Positions 8,596-17,675 are shown, counted from the stretch's first letter. The stretch is DNA of 64,000 nt from an uncultured Parabacteroides sp. (GCF_947855115.1 NZ_CANTZW010000023.1:1-64000), one strand, 5' to 3'. The notes: generated from the sequence alone by a model not told the origin. A program made the numbers and translations.

Positions 8596-8979
8596 TTATT
8601 TCTCAGCCAAATAGCTGTCTAAAAGCGGATTAGAAATCTTATCTTCCTGATTAGCGCGAGTCACATTAATCAACGCTACATATTTACGATATTGCTCCTT
8701 AGTCAACGCACGTTTCATCAGTTTCAAATTACATAACAATGCGTTGCGAGTTTCTTCCGGTCTTGCGTTATTGCAAAGCACTTCCGCAGACAGAGGTTGA
8801 CCTAATTGATTCTCAAAGTAAGCATTGATCTCTGATACCTCAGCGATCTGGCTTTCGTCAAGCTGCAAATATCTGCTCAACTTATCGAAACTCATACCCT
8901 TTGAATCACTAACCTTTTGAGCGAAGCTCATTGTCGCTACCATCATTAAAGCGACTACCATCATACCTAAACGTCTCAT
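8596..8979 (-). CDS. Small secreted protein, paralog 2 of 3
   Basis: Unknown function; 127 residues with signal peptide MRRLGMMVVALMMVATMSFAQ. It has the same core as its neighbours (CNLKLMKRALTKEQYRKYVALINVT) and the LSRYLQLDESQIAEVSEIN helix. It diverges in the middle, carrying a CNNARPEETR insertion. A perfect -7 box TATATTTG (minus strand, 9061-9068) lies about 82 bp upstream with a GCGGAAACGCCGC hairpin in the leader, so this copy has its own promoter. Confidence 0.7.
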   Translation of the reverse strand: MRRLGMMVVALMMVATMSFAQKVSDSKGMSFDKLSRYLQLDESQIAEVSEINAYFENQLGQPLSAEVLCNNARPEETRNALLCNLKLMKRALTKEQYRKYVALINVTRANQEDKISNPLLDSYLAEK

Positions 8980-9060
8980 AATACCTAAAATTTAAACCTA
9001 AACTAAGACCTTAACTAATAAATGCGGCGTTTCCGCATCTTCTTTCTCTTTTTGTTACTG

Positions 9061-9068
9061 CAAATATA
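9061..9068 (-). promoter_or_regulatory. -7 box of paralog 2
   Basis: TATATTTG on the minus strand fits TAnnTTTG exactly; no TTTG is seen 19-21 bases further upstream. The 8980-9258 gap is otherwise AT-rich with no gene seen. Confidence 0.4.
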
Positions 9069-9258
9069 ACAGCATGTTTTATAACATTGTTCTTCAATAT
9101 GGTTAATTTTCGCAAACAATTGACGTTATTGATATATATCAAGGCATATGGCAATCATTTTGTAATACATATTACATAAATACTATCTATTTAATAATAT
9201 ACAACATTTATAATGTAAACAAAAAACCAAGTATATTCTTACAGATACCCCATCTATT

Positions 9259-9603
9259 CTATAATCTCCATCGGTGATTATAGGTTACATTGATCAAAGC
9301 CACGTATTTCCGGTATTGATCGGCACTCAACGCCTTTTTCATCAACTTCAAGTTGCCAAATACGGCTTGCCGCATCCGTTTATCCCTCATTTTATCACTT
9401 CCCCTCAAACTCTCGCTCTGCTTTTCCATAAAATAGTCGTTGATCATCGCTACCTCATCAATCTGGCTGGGACGTAATTCCAGATAGCTTACCAATTGAG
9501 GCACATTGACTACAAACGGTTCTTTACCTAAGCTCGATTCCTGCGCGAAACTCATTGTCACACTTACCAACAGGGCTGATATAGCCATCACTAAACGTTT
9601 CAT
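9259..9603 (-). CDS. Small secreted protein, paralog 3 of 3
   Basis: Unknown function; 114 residues from the ATG at 9603 (MKRLVMAISALLVSVTMSFAQ signal peptide), chosen over the ATG at 9621 because it begins exactly at the conserved signal peptide. The core NLKLMKKALSADQYRKYVALINVT is kept, but the protein ends five residues later (YNHRWRL), earlier than paralogs 1 and 2, so the tail may have been lost. A -7 box TATATTTG (minus strand, 9662-9669) precedes it. Confidence 0.68.
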   Translation of the reverse strand: MKRLVMAISALLVSVTMSFAQESSLGKEPFVVNVPQLVSYLELRPSQIDEVAMINDYFMEKQSESLRGSDKMRDKRMRQAVFGNLKLMKKALSADQYRKYVALINVTYNHRWRL

Positions 9604-9746
9604 ACTACCTATTCCTTTCATTTGTTAAACCTTAAAACCTATTTCTCTGTGATCTTTGATACAAATATAGGGTAAGGCTTCCCGCCTGAAAAGGAAGAAT
9701 CGACGAAGTGCCCCACGGGTTTAGACGAAATCGGGAATCGAGCAGA

Positions 9747-10922
9747 TCAAGGAATCAGCTTATTCCTCTCGTACGAAGCTTTTACCAAACGGATATAAAC
9801 AAATAAGGAAAGAAGGCAACATACCGCCCCTACTCCGTAGGCGGTAGCCAAATTAGCATGAGTAGCGATAAAACCTGCGAATAACATTCCGACCCCCATC
9901 CCGAAATCAAAAGAGGTCAAGTAAGTAGAAGTGGCCGTACCACGCATATGATGCGGAGCGACATTCACAAAAAGACATTGAAAAGCCGGCACACTCACGC
10001 CAAAACCGATACCGATCGCCAAGGCACAGGCAAAAAAGACAAACGATGTATGTACGGTAGCGAACACGGAAAACGAGATCGCTAAAGAAATCAAAGATAC
10101 GATGGACACGACATGGATCTTACCATGATCCACCAACCGTCCGGAAATCAAACGGGCCGTCCCTACACCGATCGCCATAAATATAAAGAAATAGCCGGGG
10201 TTAGGCACCTCAATCTCTTTACCATATAATACCACGAACGAGAGCAACATCCCATAAGGTATAGCGACCAGCAAATAGGCCAAGGCCGCCGGAAGCGCTT
10301 TCACCAAGATAAAACGATCCAACGAGAATGCCGGACGAGGCACTTTCTCCCGCTTCGGGTAACGAATCAGCCCGACAGAACCAATCCCTATCAAGGCGAT
10401 CACCAAAGCAACCCCTATGATCCAGAAGAACCCATGCCGGTCGTACAGCCCGACCGCTACCAAAGGAGCCAAAGACATAGCGAGATTGATCGTCAATCCG
10501 TAGAAACCCATACCTTCCCCCCTTCGCTTGGAAGGAATCACGTCTATCGTAATCGTATTACCGGAGACAGAGGTCAGCCCCATAAACCCTCCTTGAATGA
10601 AACGAACCGCCATGATCGTATAAACCGTCATGGCCAACCAATAACCGGCAAACAAACAGGCGAATATCGTGAAAGCGAATACATATAACGGTTTGCGGGA
10701 AAAACAATCCACCAGATATCCCGAGAACGGGCGTACGCACAGCAAACCGATTGTATAGCTAGACAAGACCATCCCCACCTCGGACGTGCTGATGCTCAAC
10801 TCTTCCACCAAATAGACCGGCATAGTAGGCATCAACATATAAAAGGCGAAATTCATCAAGAAGTAAGAGATACAACATTGGACGAAATTCCGGTTCCAAA
10901 GTACAGGCTTAGTCTCGCTCAT
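9747..10922 (-). CDS. MFS transporter
   Basis: Major facilitator superfamily permease, 391 residues with about twelve hydrophobic segments in two halves. The loop between segments 2 and 3 reads GYLVDCFSRKPLYV, a form of the family GxLaDrxGrkxxl motif, and the second half has the matching SGRLVDHGKIHVV. It resembles the YfcJ/AraJ-like drug or sugar efflux group. Substrate unknown. It ends a minus-strand pair with the ABC-F gene, 16 bp apart. Confidence 0.85.
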   Translation of the reverse strand: MSETKPVLWNRNFVQCCISYFLMNFAFYMLMPTMPVYLVEELSISTSEVGMVLSSYTIGLLCVRPFSGYLVDCFSRKPLYVFAFTIFACLFAGYWLAMTVYTIMAVRFIQGGFMGLTSVSGNTITIDVIPSKRRGEGMGFYGLTINLAMSLAPLVAVGLYDRHGFFWIIGVALVIALIGIGSVGLIRYPKREKVPRPAFSLDRFILVKALPAALAYLLVAIPYGMLLSFVVLYGKEIEVPNPGYFFIFMAIGVGTARLISGRLVDHGKIHVVSIVSLISLAISFSVFATVHTSFVFFACALAIGIGFGVSVPAFQCLFVNVAPHHMRGTATSTYLTSFDFGMGVGMLFAGFIATHANLATAYGVGAVCCLLSLFVYIRLVKASYERNKLIP

Positions 10923-10938
10923 TCCTCTATTTTATTAC

Positions 10939-12822
10939 TTATGCCAGCTCGCTCAATTCCAGCCAGCGCATCGTTTTCTCATCGATCTCCTCCATGACTT
11001 GGGTGATCCGTTGAGATTTAGCCATAAGTTCGTCCGGAGATAAGGTACCACTACTCATCAAGGTTTCCAACTCCGCTTTCTCTGCCTCCAAAGCCGGGAT
11101 TTCTTCCTCTAAAGCCTCAAACTCTTTCCGCTCCTTGAAAGTGAGTTTTTTCTTTTGCTCACCCGCAGGACGGGACGGTTTCTCCGGAGCTGGGTTTTGT
11201 TTCGCTTGCAGAGCGGCCTCCGCCTCTTTTTCCAGTTGATCTTGTACCTCTTTCCAGTCCCGGTACTGCGTATAGTTACCGGGAAAATCCTTGATATCGG
11301 CGTTACCCCGGAAAACCAGCAAATGATCTACCACCTTATCCATAAAGTAACGGTCGTGAGAAACGACGATGGCGCATCCCTTAAAATTACGAAGATATTC
11401 TTCCAATACGTTCAAGGTTACGATATCCAGATCATTGGTCGGCTCATCAAGCACCAGGAAGTTCGGGCTACGCATCAATACCGTACACAAATACAACCGC
11501 CGTTTCTCGCCACCGCTCAATTTATAAACGTAATTATGCTGTTTCTCAGGCGAGAACAGGAAATAGTTCAGGAATTGAGAGACTCCCATTTTCTGTCCGT
11601 TACCCAAATCCACGTATTCGGCGATCGCCTGCACCACGTCGATCACTTTCATTTGCTCATCGAACCTCAAGCCATCTTGACTGTAATAACCGAAGCGAAC
11701 GGTCTCGCCCACATCGAAATGACCGCTATCGGGAGCTACCTCCCCCATCAGCATCTTGATAAAGGTAGATTTACCCGTACCGTTGTTCCCAACAATACCC
11801 ATCTTTTCATAACGGGCGAAAATATAGTTGAAATCCTCCGTAATCTTCAAATCACCGAAACGTTTGCTCACATTCACCGCCTCAAAAATCTTAGAGCCGA
11901 TATAAGAAGCCTTCACGTCCAGGTTCACCTTTCCAGTATCCCGTTGCTGCTTCGCTTTCTTTTCCAGCTCATAAAAGGCGTCGATACGGTACTTCGCTTT
12001 CGTACCTCGTGCCTGTGGCTGGCGGCGCATCCAATCCAGTTCCGTACGGAGAAGATTCTTCGCACGTTCCACGTCAGCGTTCATCGCCTCGACACGCTCT
12101 TGGCGTTTCTCCAGATAATAGCTATAATTACCTTTATACGAATAGATTTGCTTATTATCGATCTCGATGATCTCGCTACATACACGATCCAAGAAGTAAC
12201 GATCGTGCGTCACCATCAAGATACTGATATTGGCACGGCTCAGATAATCTTCCAGCCATTCGGTCATCTCAAGATCCAGATGGTTGGTCGGCTCGTCCAA
12301 GATGATCAATTCCGGATCCGTGATCAAGACATTCGCCAAGGCAACCCGTTTCAACTGGCCACCGGATAATTCTCCGATCTTCTGATCGAAATTACGGATC
12401 TTCAACTGCCCGAGGATTTGTTTTGCTTTCTGCTCATAATCCCACGCCTTGAAGCTATCCATACGGGTAAGGATGTCCTCCAGATTCGAGTGATCCTCTT
12501 TCGCCATCGCCTCCTCGTACTCGGCGATCAACCGGACGGTCTCGTTCTTCGAGTAGAAACAAGCCTGTAGCACGGTCAGTTCTTCCGGGTAGGAAGGTGA
12601 TTGCTCCAAATACCCGACCCGCAAGTCTTTCCGGAAAACCACCTCACCCGAGTCGTAATCCTCCTTACCACCGATAATATTCAATAAGGTAGTCTTACCC
12701 GTACCGTTTTTAGCGATCAATCCGATCTTCTGTCCTTGCGCGACTCCAAACGTTATATCCTCGAAAAGAACCAAATCACCGAAGCTCTTGGTCAGCTTAT
12801 CTATCTGAAGGTAACTTATCAT
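10939..12822 (-). CDS. ABC-F ATPase, Uup-type
   Basis: Soluble protein with two ATP-binding cassettes and no membrane segments (627 residues). Walker A motifs AKNGTGKTT and GNNGTGKST, signatures LSGGQ and LSGGE, and Walker B LDEPTNHLD and LDEPTNDLD are all intact. Between the cassettes is the basic P-site tRNA-interaction linker region (RTELDWMRRQPQARGTK), and the C-terminus is a charged coiled coil (about residues 540-625), which points to Uup rather than EttA. Known family role: ribosome-associated translation factor or ribosome rescue. The ATG at 12822 is chosen; the upstream open frame (to 12936) is non-coding in character. A minus-strand TAAGTTTG at 12852-12859 is the likely -7 box. Confidence 0.9.
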   Translation of the reverse strand: MISYLQIDKLTKSFGDLVLFEDITFGVAQGQKIGLIAKNGTGKTTLLNIIGGKEDYDSGEVVFRKDLRVGYLEQSPSYPEELTVLQACFYSKNETVRLIAEYEEAMAKEDHSNLEDILTRMDSFKAWDYEQKAKQILGQLKIRNFDQKIGELSGGQLKRVALANVLITDPELIILDEPTNHLDLEMTEWLEDYLSRANISILMVTHDRYFLDRVCSEIIEIDNKQIYSYKGNYSYYLEKRQERVEAMNADVERAKNLLRTELDWMRRQPQARGTKAKYRIDAFYELEKKAKQQRDTGKVNLDVKASYIGSKIFEAVNVSKRFGDLKITEDFNYIFARYEKMGIVGNNGTGKSTFIKMLMGEVAPDSGHFDVGETVRFGYYSQDGLRFDEQMKVIDVVQAIAEYVDLGNGQKMGVSQFLNYFLFSPEKQHNYVYKLSGGEKRRLYLCTVLMRSPNFLVLDEPTNDLDIVTLNVLEEYLRNFKGCAIVVSHDRYFMDKVVDHLLVFRGNADIKDFPGNYTQYRDWKEVQDQLEKEAEAALQAKQNPAPEKPSRPAGEQKKKLTFKERKEFEALEEEIPALEAEKAELETLMSSGTLSPDELMAKSQRITQVMEEIDEKTMRWLELSELA

Positions 12823-12936
12823 GTTTTCTAATTTAATTTCAAATCGGAAGGCAAACTTAGGCAAATTCTCTGGAATAACCTTGAAAAAACGCAGATTAGC
12901 GCAGTTATGATTGAGAATTAATAGACATATTTTCAT

Positions 12937-12944
12937 TATGTTTG
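12937..12944 (+). promoter_or_regulatory. -7 box for the GNAT-ung operon
   Basis: TATGTTTG matches TAnnTTTG and lies about 30 bp before the ATG of the acetyltransferase; no clear -33 box. Confidence 0.4.
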
Positions 12945-12974
12945 TAACCGTATTACTAATATCTAAGAGCGAAT

Positions 12975-13571
12975 ATGAACCACTTGGAAACAGAACGACT
13001 GATTTTAAGAGATTTCACTAAAGAAGATGCAACCGCTTTATTCGCTATACTAAGTGATAAGGAAGTGAATAAGTTTTTGCCCATGTTCCCGTTGCAAAAC
13101 ATAAAAGAAGCAGAAGACTATCTTACGTACATAGAAAGCTGGATTCAACAAAAAGGAATTTATCACGCAATCTGCTTGAAAGAGGATAATATTCCCATCG
13201 GTTGTATCCATGTATGCGGAGACGACAGCCACGATTTAGGTTATAGCATCAAGAAAGAGTTTTGGCATAAAGGTATTTGTACCGAGGCTTGCCTAGCGGT
13301 AGTGGACATGTTGAAGCAAATGGATATCCCTTATATCACAGCCACGCACGATGTAAACAATCCCAGAAGTGGAAAAGTGATGCAAGCTATAGGTATGAAA
13401 TATAAATACTCTTATGAGGAATTGTGGCAACCGAAAAACTTTCTGGTTACATTCCGAATGTACCAACTGAATTTCGACGGGCAACAGGACTGGGTATATA
13501 CGAAATACTGGAACAAATATCCTGTTCATTTTATAGAAGAAGAAAATCTCCTTCGACCGAAAATTGATTAA
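12975..13571 (+). CDS. GNAT N-acetyltransferase, RimJ/RimL type
   Basis: Acetyl-CoA-dependent acyltransferase (198 residues). It opens with the RimJ-like ETERLILRDF motif (residues 5-14). The region LGYSIKKEFWHKGICTEACLAVVDM corresponds to motif A, with a K.GICTEA variant of the acetyl-CoA loop, followed by motif B around ATHDVNNPRSGKVMQAIGM. The C-terminus is about 30 residues longer than minimal RimL proteins. The acceptor is unknown. It starts a probable four-gene operon with ung (29 bp), DUF169 (27 bp) and the MGMT-like gene (overlap). Confidence 0.85.
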   Translation: MNHLETERLILRDFTKEDATALFAILSDKEVNKFLPMFPLQNIKEAEDYLTYIESWIQQKGIYHAICLKEDNIPIGCIHVCGDDSHDLGYSIKKEFWHKGICTEACLAVVDMLKQMDIPYITATHDVNNPRSGKVMQAIGMKYKYSYEELWQPKNFLVTFRMYQLNFDGQQDWVYTKYWNKYPVHFIEEENLLRPKID

Positions 13572-13600
13572 AAATCGCTTGTTAAAAGTAAGAAGAAATT

Positions 13601-14263
13601 ATGAATGTCAAAATAGATGAAAGTTGGAGAAAACGTCTGCAAGAGGAATTCGACAAGCCTTATTTCGAGAAGTTGGTTACATTTGTCAAAAACGAATATA
13701 AGCAAGCTCATATACTTCCTCCCGGGCCTCAGATATTCCATATATTTAACGCATGCCCGTTTGAGAAAGTAAAAGTCGTTATCTTAGGGCAAGACCCTTA
13801 TCCTAATCCGGGACAATACTATGGGGTCTGCTTCTCGGTTCCCGAAGGTGTGGCGATTCCCGGTTCCTTAATGAATATCTTCAAAGAGATTCATGACGAT
13901 CTCGGGAAACCAATTCCTTCCTCCGGAAATTTGGATCGCTGGGTAAACCAAGGTGTATTTCCGATGAACTCCGTCCTCACGGTCCGTGCCCACCAAACAG
14001 GTTCACACCGGAACATGGGATGGGAAACGTTCACGGATGCCGTTATCAAGAAACTAAGTGATGAACGGGAAAATCTGGTATTCATGCTATGGGGAAGTTA
14101 CGCTAAAGCCAAGATTTCCCTTATCGATACCAGCCGGCATCTGACGCTAACAACCGTACACCCATCTCCCCGTTCCGCCGAATATGGTTTCTTCGGTTGT
14201 AAACATTTCAGCAAGGCGAATGATTTCCTGTGCGGCAAAGGCATCCCGGAAATTGACTGGTAG
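13601..14263 (+). CDS. ung: Uracil-DNA glycosylase, family 1
   Basis: Removes uracil from DNA as the first step of base excision repair. The 220-residue protein has the water-activating motif GQDPYPNPGQYYG with catalytic Asp65, the uracil pocket stretch VPEGVAIPGSL, and the DNA-intercalation motif HPSPRSAEYGFFG near residue 187. In that last motif Arg replaces the usual Leu of HPSPLS, a variant also seen in other family 1 enzymes. Position in a repair-flavoured operon beside an alkyltransferase-like gene is consistent. Confidence 0.96.
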   Translation: MNVKIDESWRKRLQEEFDKPYFEKLVTFVKNEYKQAHILPPGPQIFHIFNACPFEKVKVVILGQDPYPNPGQYYGVCFSVPEGVAIPGSLMNIFKEIHDDLGKPIPSSGNLDRWVNQGVFPMNSVLTVRAHQTGSHRNMGWETFTDAVIKKLSDERENLVFMLWGSYAKAKISLIDTSRHLTLTTVHPSPRSAEYGFFGCKHFSKANDFLCGKGIPEIDW

Positions 14264-14290
14264 GCATAAATCAATATTAATCAATCGTAT

Positions 14291-15004
14291 ATGGATATTC
14301 AAACTTTCATCAATAATTATTATGAGGCATTTTCTCAAAAAGCGGAATTACCGATAGCTTTCTGGTATTCCGATTCTTTATCAGGAGAATTAAAACAGAC
14401 ACAGGGTTGTCTATTCAAAGCCCTTCCCGCTATCAGGCGAGGCGAGATTATCAGTATGAACAAAGATTGCGTCGGTTGTGGAGGTGGAAAGTTTTATACC
14501 GGATTTACCCCTATGCCGGAGCATGTCCCTAATTTTGTCTCTTTGAAAGAGAGGTATAAGCAAACTCCGGAAATGGTGATCGAGAGTATAAAAAACATAA
14601 ACGTGCAAAGAGCCTCTCAGCCATATCTCCATTTCGCCAGAATCGATCGATTAACCTCGCTTGAGGAAGTAGAAGGGCTTCTGTTCCTTGCGACTCCGGA
14701 TATTTTATCGGGATTGATTACTTGGACTTTTTTCGATAATAATAACCCGGATGCCGTCTCCACGCTATTTGGTTCCGGTTGCAGTTCTACCATCACGCTT
14801 ACCGTCAATGAGAACAGACATGGAGGTCACCGTACATTTCTCGGTTTCTTCGATCCTTCAGTACGTCCATATGTAGAAAGCAACTTATTAAGTTTCACGA
14901 TACCGATGTCACGTTTCAAGACGATGTATCAGACAATGCGCAACTCTTGCCTATACGATACACATGCATGGGCGAAGATAAAGACCAGAATTTATGAAGG
15001 CTGA
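14291..15004 (+). CDS. DUF169 family protein
   Basis: Cytoplasmic protein of 237 residues that looks like the DUF169 family (annotated in many anaerobes, function unproven). Visible features: a cysteine/glycine cluster CVGCGGGKFYTGF near residue 60, a second Cys region GSGCSSTITLTV near residue 160, and FLGFFDPSVRPYV followed by LSFTIPMSRF, typical of the family C-terminal half. The cysteines suggest metal or cofactor binding (inference). Its stop codon overlaps the start of the MGMT-like gene by 11 bp, indicating translational coupling. Confidence 0.78.
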   Translation: MDIQTFINNYYEAFSQKAELPIAFWYSDSLSGELKQTQGCLFKALPAIRRGEIISMNKDCVGCGGGKFYTGFTPMPEHVPNFVSLKERYKQTPEMVIESIKNINVQRASQPYLHFARIDRLTSLEEVEGLLFLATPDILSGLITWTFFDNNNPDAVSTLFGSGCSSTITLTVNENRHGGHRTFLGFFDPSVRPYVESNLLSFTIPMSRFKTMYQTMRNSCLYDTHAWAKIKTRIYEG

Positions 15005-15305
15005 TTTTTATACAGAAGTTTACAACATAGTCAAAGAGATTCCTGAAGGACATGTGGTCACGTACGGGCAGTTAGCCAAGCTCGCACGAAGGCCGCAATG
15101 TTCCCGCATGGTGGGGCAGGCCATGTTTAACGTTCCCAAGGAATTAAACCTTCCTTGTCATCGGGTCGTAAACAGTCAAGGTCGCCTAGCTCCCAATTGG
15201 GCAGAACAACGGAGATTGTTGGAACAGGAAGGAGTTACTTTCAAAAAGAATGGTTGTGTAGATTTGAAGAAACATATTTGGGAGGATATATTGCCTATTA
15301 TATAA
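14994..15305 (+). CDS. MGMT/ATL-family alkyltransferase-like protein
   Basis: Single DNA-binding domain of the O6-alkylguanine-DNA alkyltransferase family (103 residues), without the N-terminal domain found in Ogt and Ada. The helix-turn-helix stretch VTYGQLAKLARRP and the active-site motif PCHRV are present. Most stand-alone short proteins of this type are ATLs with Trp or Ala instead of Cys (E. coli Atl has PWHRV); here the acceptor Cys is kept, so true methyl transfer is possible. The NSQGRL that follows is typical of the ATL branch. Last gene of the GNAT-ung-DUF169 operon. Confidence 0.85.
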   Translation: MKADFYTEVYNIVKEIPEGHVVTYGQLAKLARRPQCSRMVGQAMFNVPKELNLPCHRVVNSQGRLAPNWAEQRRLLEQEGVTFKKNGCVDLKKHIWEDILPII

Positions 15306-15393
15306 GTCTATGTATGATAGCCCCCTTTCTATAAAAAACAGTATCTTCGTTACTTAAATAATATAAACTTATTATCACAAAACCAGAAAAGAT

Positions 15394-15804
15394 ATGGTAA
15401 CTCAAGCGGAATTTACCCTTCGTTCCCATAGCCGGGGATTTCATTTAATCACGGAGGAGGTAGCACGGCATCTTCCCTCCCTACCCGAGACTGGGCTGTT
15501 ACATTTGTTTATAAAGCATACTTCCGCAGCCCTCTCCATTAACGAAAACGCAGACCCGGATGTGCAAATCGATCTGGAAGCGATCTTCAACCGATTGGTA
15601 AAAGAACGTGAAAGCTATTACAATCATACTTGCGAAGGCGATGATGATATGCCGGCACACGCAAAAAGCACGATTATAGGTACAAGCCTCACGATCCCCA
15701 TTACCAATCACCATTTAAATCTAGGTATTTGGCAAGGCATCTACCTATGCGAGTTCCGAAACCGAGGAGGTGGACGAAGGATCGTGGCGACTATTATAAA
15801 CTAA
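15394..15804 (+). CDS. YjbQ family protein (UPF0047)
   Basis: Small cytoplasmic protein (136 residues) of the widespread YjbQ/UPF0047 family, sometimes called secondary thiamine-phosphate synthase because overexpression in E. coli shows weak activity. Family motifs are complete: HTSAALSINENADPDV, the NHTCEGDDDMPAHAKSTIIG metal/phosphate-site stretch, and LGIWQGIYLCEFRNRGGGR at the end. The true role is not established. The AraC-family gene follows after 10 bp, so the two are probably cotranscribed. Confidence 0.88.
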   Translation: MVTQAEFTLRSHSRGFHLITEEVARHLPSLPETGLLHLFIKHTSAALSINENADPDVQIDLEAIFNRLVKERESYYNHTCEGDDDMPAHAKSTIIGTSLTIPITNHHLNLGIWQGIYLCEFRNRGGGRRIVATIIN

Positions 15805-15814
15805 AACCAAATTT

Positions 15815-16624
15815 ATGTACCAAGAATTCACCCCAACCATAAACTTAGCCCCTTTTATCGATAAGTTTTGGGTGTTTAAAGGTTATGCGGAAATCGGGAC
15901 ACGCTTTAAGATTTTAGCGGATGGCTGCACGGATTTCATCTTTTCCATCGGGAATATGACAATTCCCGCGGATGAGCATCAAATGATCATGCAGCCTTAT
16001 CGCTCTTTTTTTGTCGGTCCTATGCGGGTCTATTCGAATCTAACGACAACAACTAACACACTTCATATGCTTGGGGTCCGTTTTCGCCCTTGCGGGCTAG
16101 CCGCTTTTACCAATGAGCCTCTAGGACAATTCGCCGACCTCCGAATCCAGTCTTCCGATATTAATCTTTTATTTGATAATATTTTCTCTGAAATGCTTTG
16201 CGAACAACCGGACGATTCTTATCGCATCCAAATCATTGAAGCCTACCTAACACACCGTTTAAACCGTCAAATCTTAGTCGACAAACAAATCATATACGCA
16301 ACATCGCTGATCAAGCAATCACATGGCCATCTCCCCATCCAAAAGTTGATCGATAAAGTATGCCTCTGCCAACGCCAATTCGAACGTAAATTCAAGGATT
16401 CCACAGGATATACCCCCAAAGAATTCAGCCGGATCATAAAATTCCAACATGCGATAGGAATCCTCCGGAACACCACCTACCCAGATCTGGAAACCCTCGC
16501 TCTAGATTGCGGCTATTATGACCACTCCCATTTTATTAAGGAATTCAAGCGTTTGGCGGGAAACGTACCTTCCTATTTCTTAAGCCTACCTAAACCATCG
16601 GATGAACCGCTTACTTATATTTAA
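15815..16624 (+). CDS. AraC-family transcriptional regulator
   Basis: 269 residues. The N-terminal half (about residues 1-150) is the DUF6597-like cupin-type sensor often found in this regulator group, with the strand-rich ILADGCTDFIFSIGN stretch and LGVRFRPCGLAAFTNEPLG. Residues 165-262 form the double helix-turn-helix of AraC: LPIQKLIDKVCLCQRQFERKF and LETLALDCGYYDHSHFIKEFK. The ligand is unknown. Likely targets are YjbQ (same operon) and the fusion gene downstream (inference from position). Confidence 0.87.
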   Translation: MYQEFTPTINLAPFIDKFWVFKGYAEIGTRFKILADGCTDFIFSIGNMTIPADEHQMIMQPYRSFFVGPMRVYSNLTTTTNTLHMLGVRFRPCGLAAFTNEPLGQFADLRIQSSDINLLFDNIFSEMLCEQPDDSYRIQIIEAYLTHRLNRQILVDKQIIYATSLIKQSHGHLPIQKLIDKVCLCQRQFERKFKDSTGYTPKEFSRIIKFQHAIGILRNTTYPDLETLALDCGYYDHSHFIKEFKRLAGNVPSYFLSLPKPSDEPLTYI

Positions 16625-16730
16625 TAGTATGGCTAAGAAAAGACACACCACAGAAAGTCGTTTTTTTACAACGGGAATAATATTAGATTCCATAGGTTTG
16701 CATGATTAAACTTTTACAAATAAAAATCTT

Positions 16731-17597
16731 ATGAACTACACCTTTGAATTAAAAGAATTACAGGCTGAACACATCGTATATCTTCACCACCAAGGTGATA
16801 TGAATCAAATACCGGATACGATCGGCAAGCTTATGCAATGGGCCGACCTTAAAGGATTGATGGCTAATGCGGAAAATAAGCTCGTTTCTATCTATCAGCA
16901 GGGAGAAAAAGGGATGAGTACGGATATCGGCATAATCGTATCTGCTGAAGTTGAAGGAGATGGCCAGGTATCAAAAGGGTCGTTACCGGAAGGGCTTTAT
17001 GCCATCGGGCATTTCGAGATCGGCCTTGGAGAAATACCTAGCGCATGGAGTTTGATGTACACACTTACCTCGAAACATCAATGCAAGCCTCGCCAAGGGA
17101 AGTCTTTCGAGATTTATCAAAGTGATCCCAATCAACATCCACAGGGAATATGCCTACTTGATTTATGCATACCCGTACAAATGATCGATTTGGATTCGAT
17201 TGAAAAGAAAGCTACTCATTTATTGGCTGAATGTGATACCATTATGCTAGCGTCTGTTACAGAAACCGGATATCCACGTCCCGTACCCATCGGAAAGATC
17301 AAAGCGGAAGGGATTTCTTCTATTTGGATCTCGACAGGTACGTTCTCTGATAAGACGATACAATTCCAAGCCAATCCAAAGGCCGGAGTTTGCTTTATGA
17401 AGGATGGAGACAGCGTCATATTAACCGGAAAGGTCGAGATCGTATCGGATATGGAAATCAAGGAAGCCTTATGGTCTGAGTGGATGTTCGCCCATTTCCC
17501 CGGAGGAGTCACAGATCCGAACTATTGCATATTGAAATTCACTTCCGAAGAAGCGACTTATTGGATCGATAACGAATTTGTAAAAGCAAGTATATAG
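16731..17597 (+). CDS. GyrI-like domain fused to a PNPOx-like flavin-binding domain
   Basis: Two-domain protein of 288 residues. Residues 1-150 look like a GyrI/AraC effector-binding domain (ELKELQAEHIVYLHHQGDMNQI start, LPEGLYAIGHFEIG middle, DLCIPVQ end), a fold that binds small hydrophobic or cationic ligands. Residues 155-288 look like the pyridoxamine-phosphate-oxidase-like split barrel of general stress protein 26 (MLASVTETGYPRPVPIGKIK, WISTGTFSDKTIQFQANPKAGVCF, VILTGKVEIV). No DNA-binding domain is present. It lies between an AraC gene and an AraC-GyrI gene. Function unknown; a ligand-sensing or detoxifying flavoprotein is a guess. Confidence 0.75.
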   Translation: MNYTFELKELQAEHIVYLHHQGDMNQIPDTIGKLMQWADLKGLMANAENKLVSIYQQGEKGMSTDIGIIVSAEVEGDGQVSKGSLPEGLYAIGHFEIGLGEIPSAWSLMYTLTSKHQCKPRQGKSFEIYQSDPNQHPQGICLLDLCIPVQMIDLDSIEKKATHLLAECDTIMLASVTETGYPRPVPIGKIKAEGISSIWISTGTFSDKTIQFQANPKAGVCFMKDGDSVILTGKVEIVSDMEIKEALWSEWMFAHFPGGVTDPNYCILKFTSEEATYWIDNEFVKASI

Positions 17598-17633
17598 GCT
17601 ATCACATCAGACAATCGCGTCTAAAATATTAAA

Positions 17634-17675
17634 AATCTTGATTGCCGCTAATTAGAGAAGACGGCAATCAAGATT
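17634..17675. terminator. Bidirectional terminator between convergent genes
   Basis: AATCTTGATTGCCG (17634-17647) pairs perfectly with CGGCAATCAAGATT (17662-17675). On the minus strand it is followed by TTTTTAATATTTT, on the plus strand by AATTCATTTATT. Confidence 0.85.

Noticed and set aside
11155..12369. 404-codon open frame on the plus strand inside the ABC-F gene
   Set aside because: Antisense shadow of a gene with complete Walker and signature motifs; its translation has no recognisable motif.
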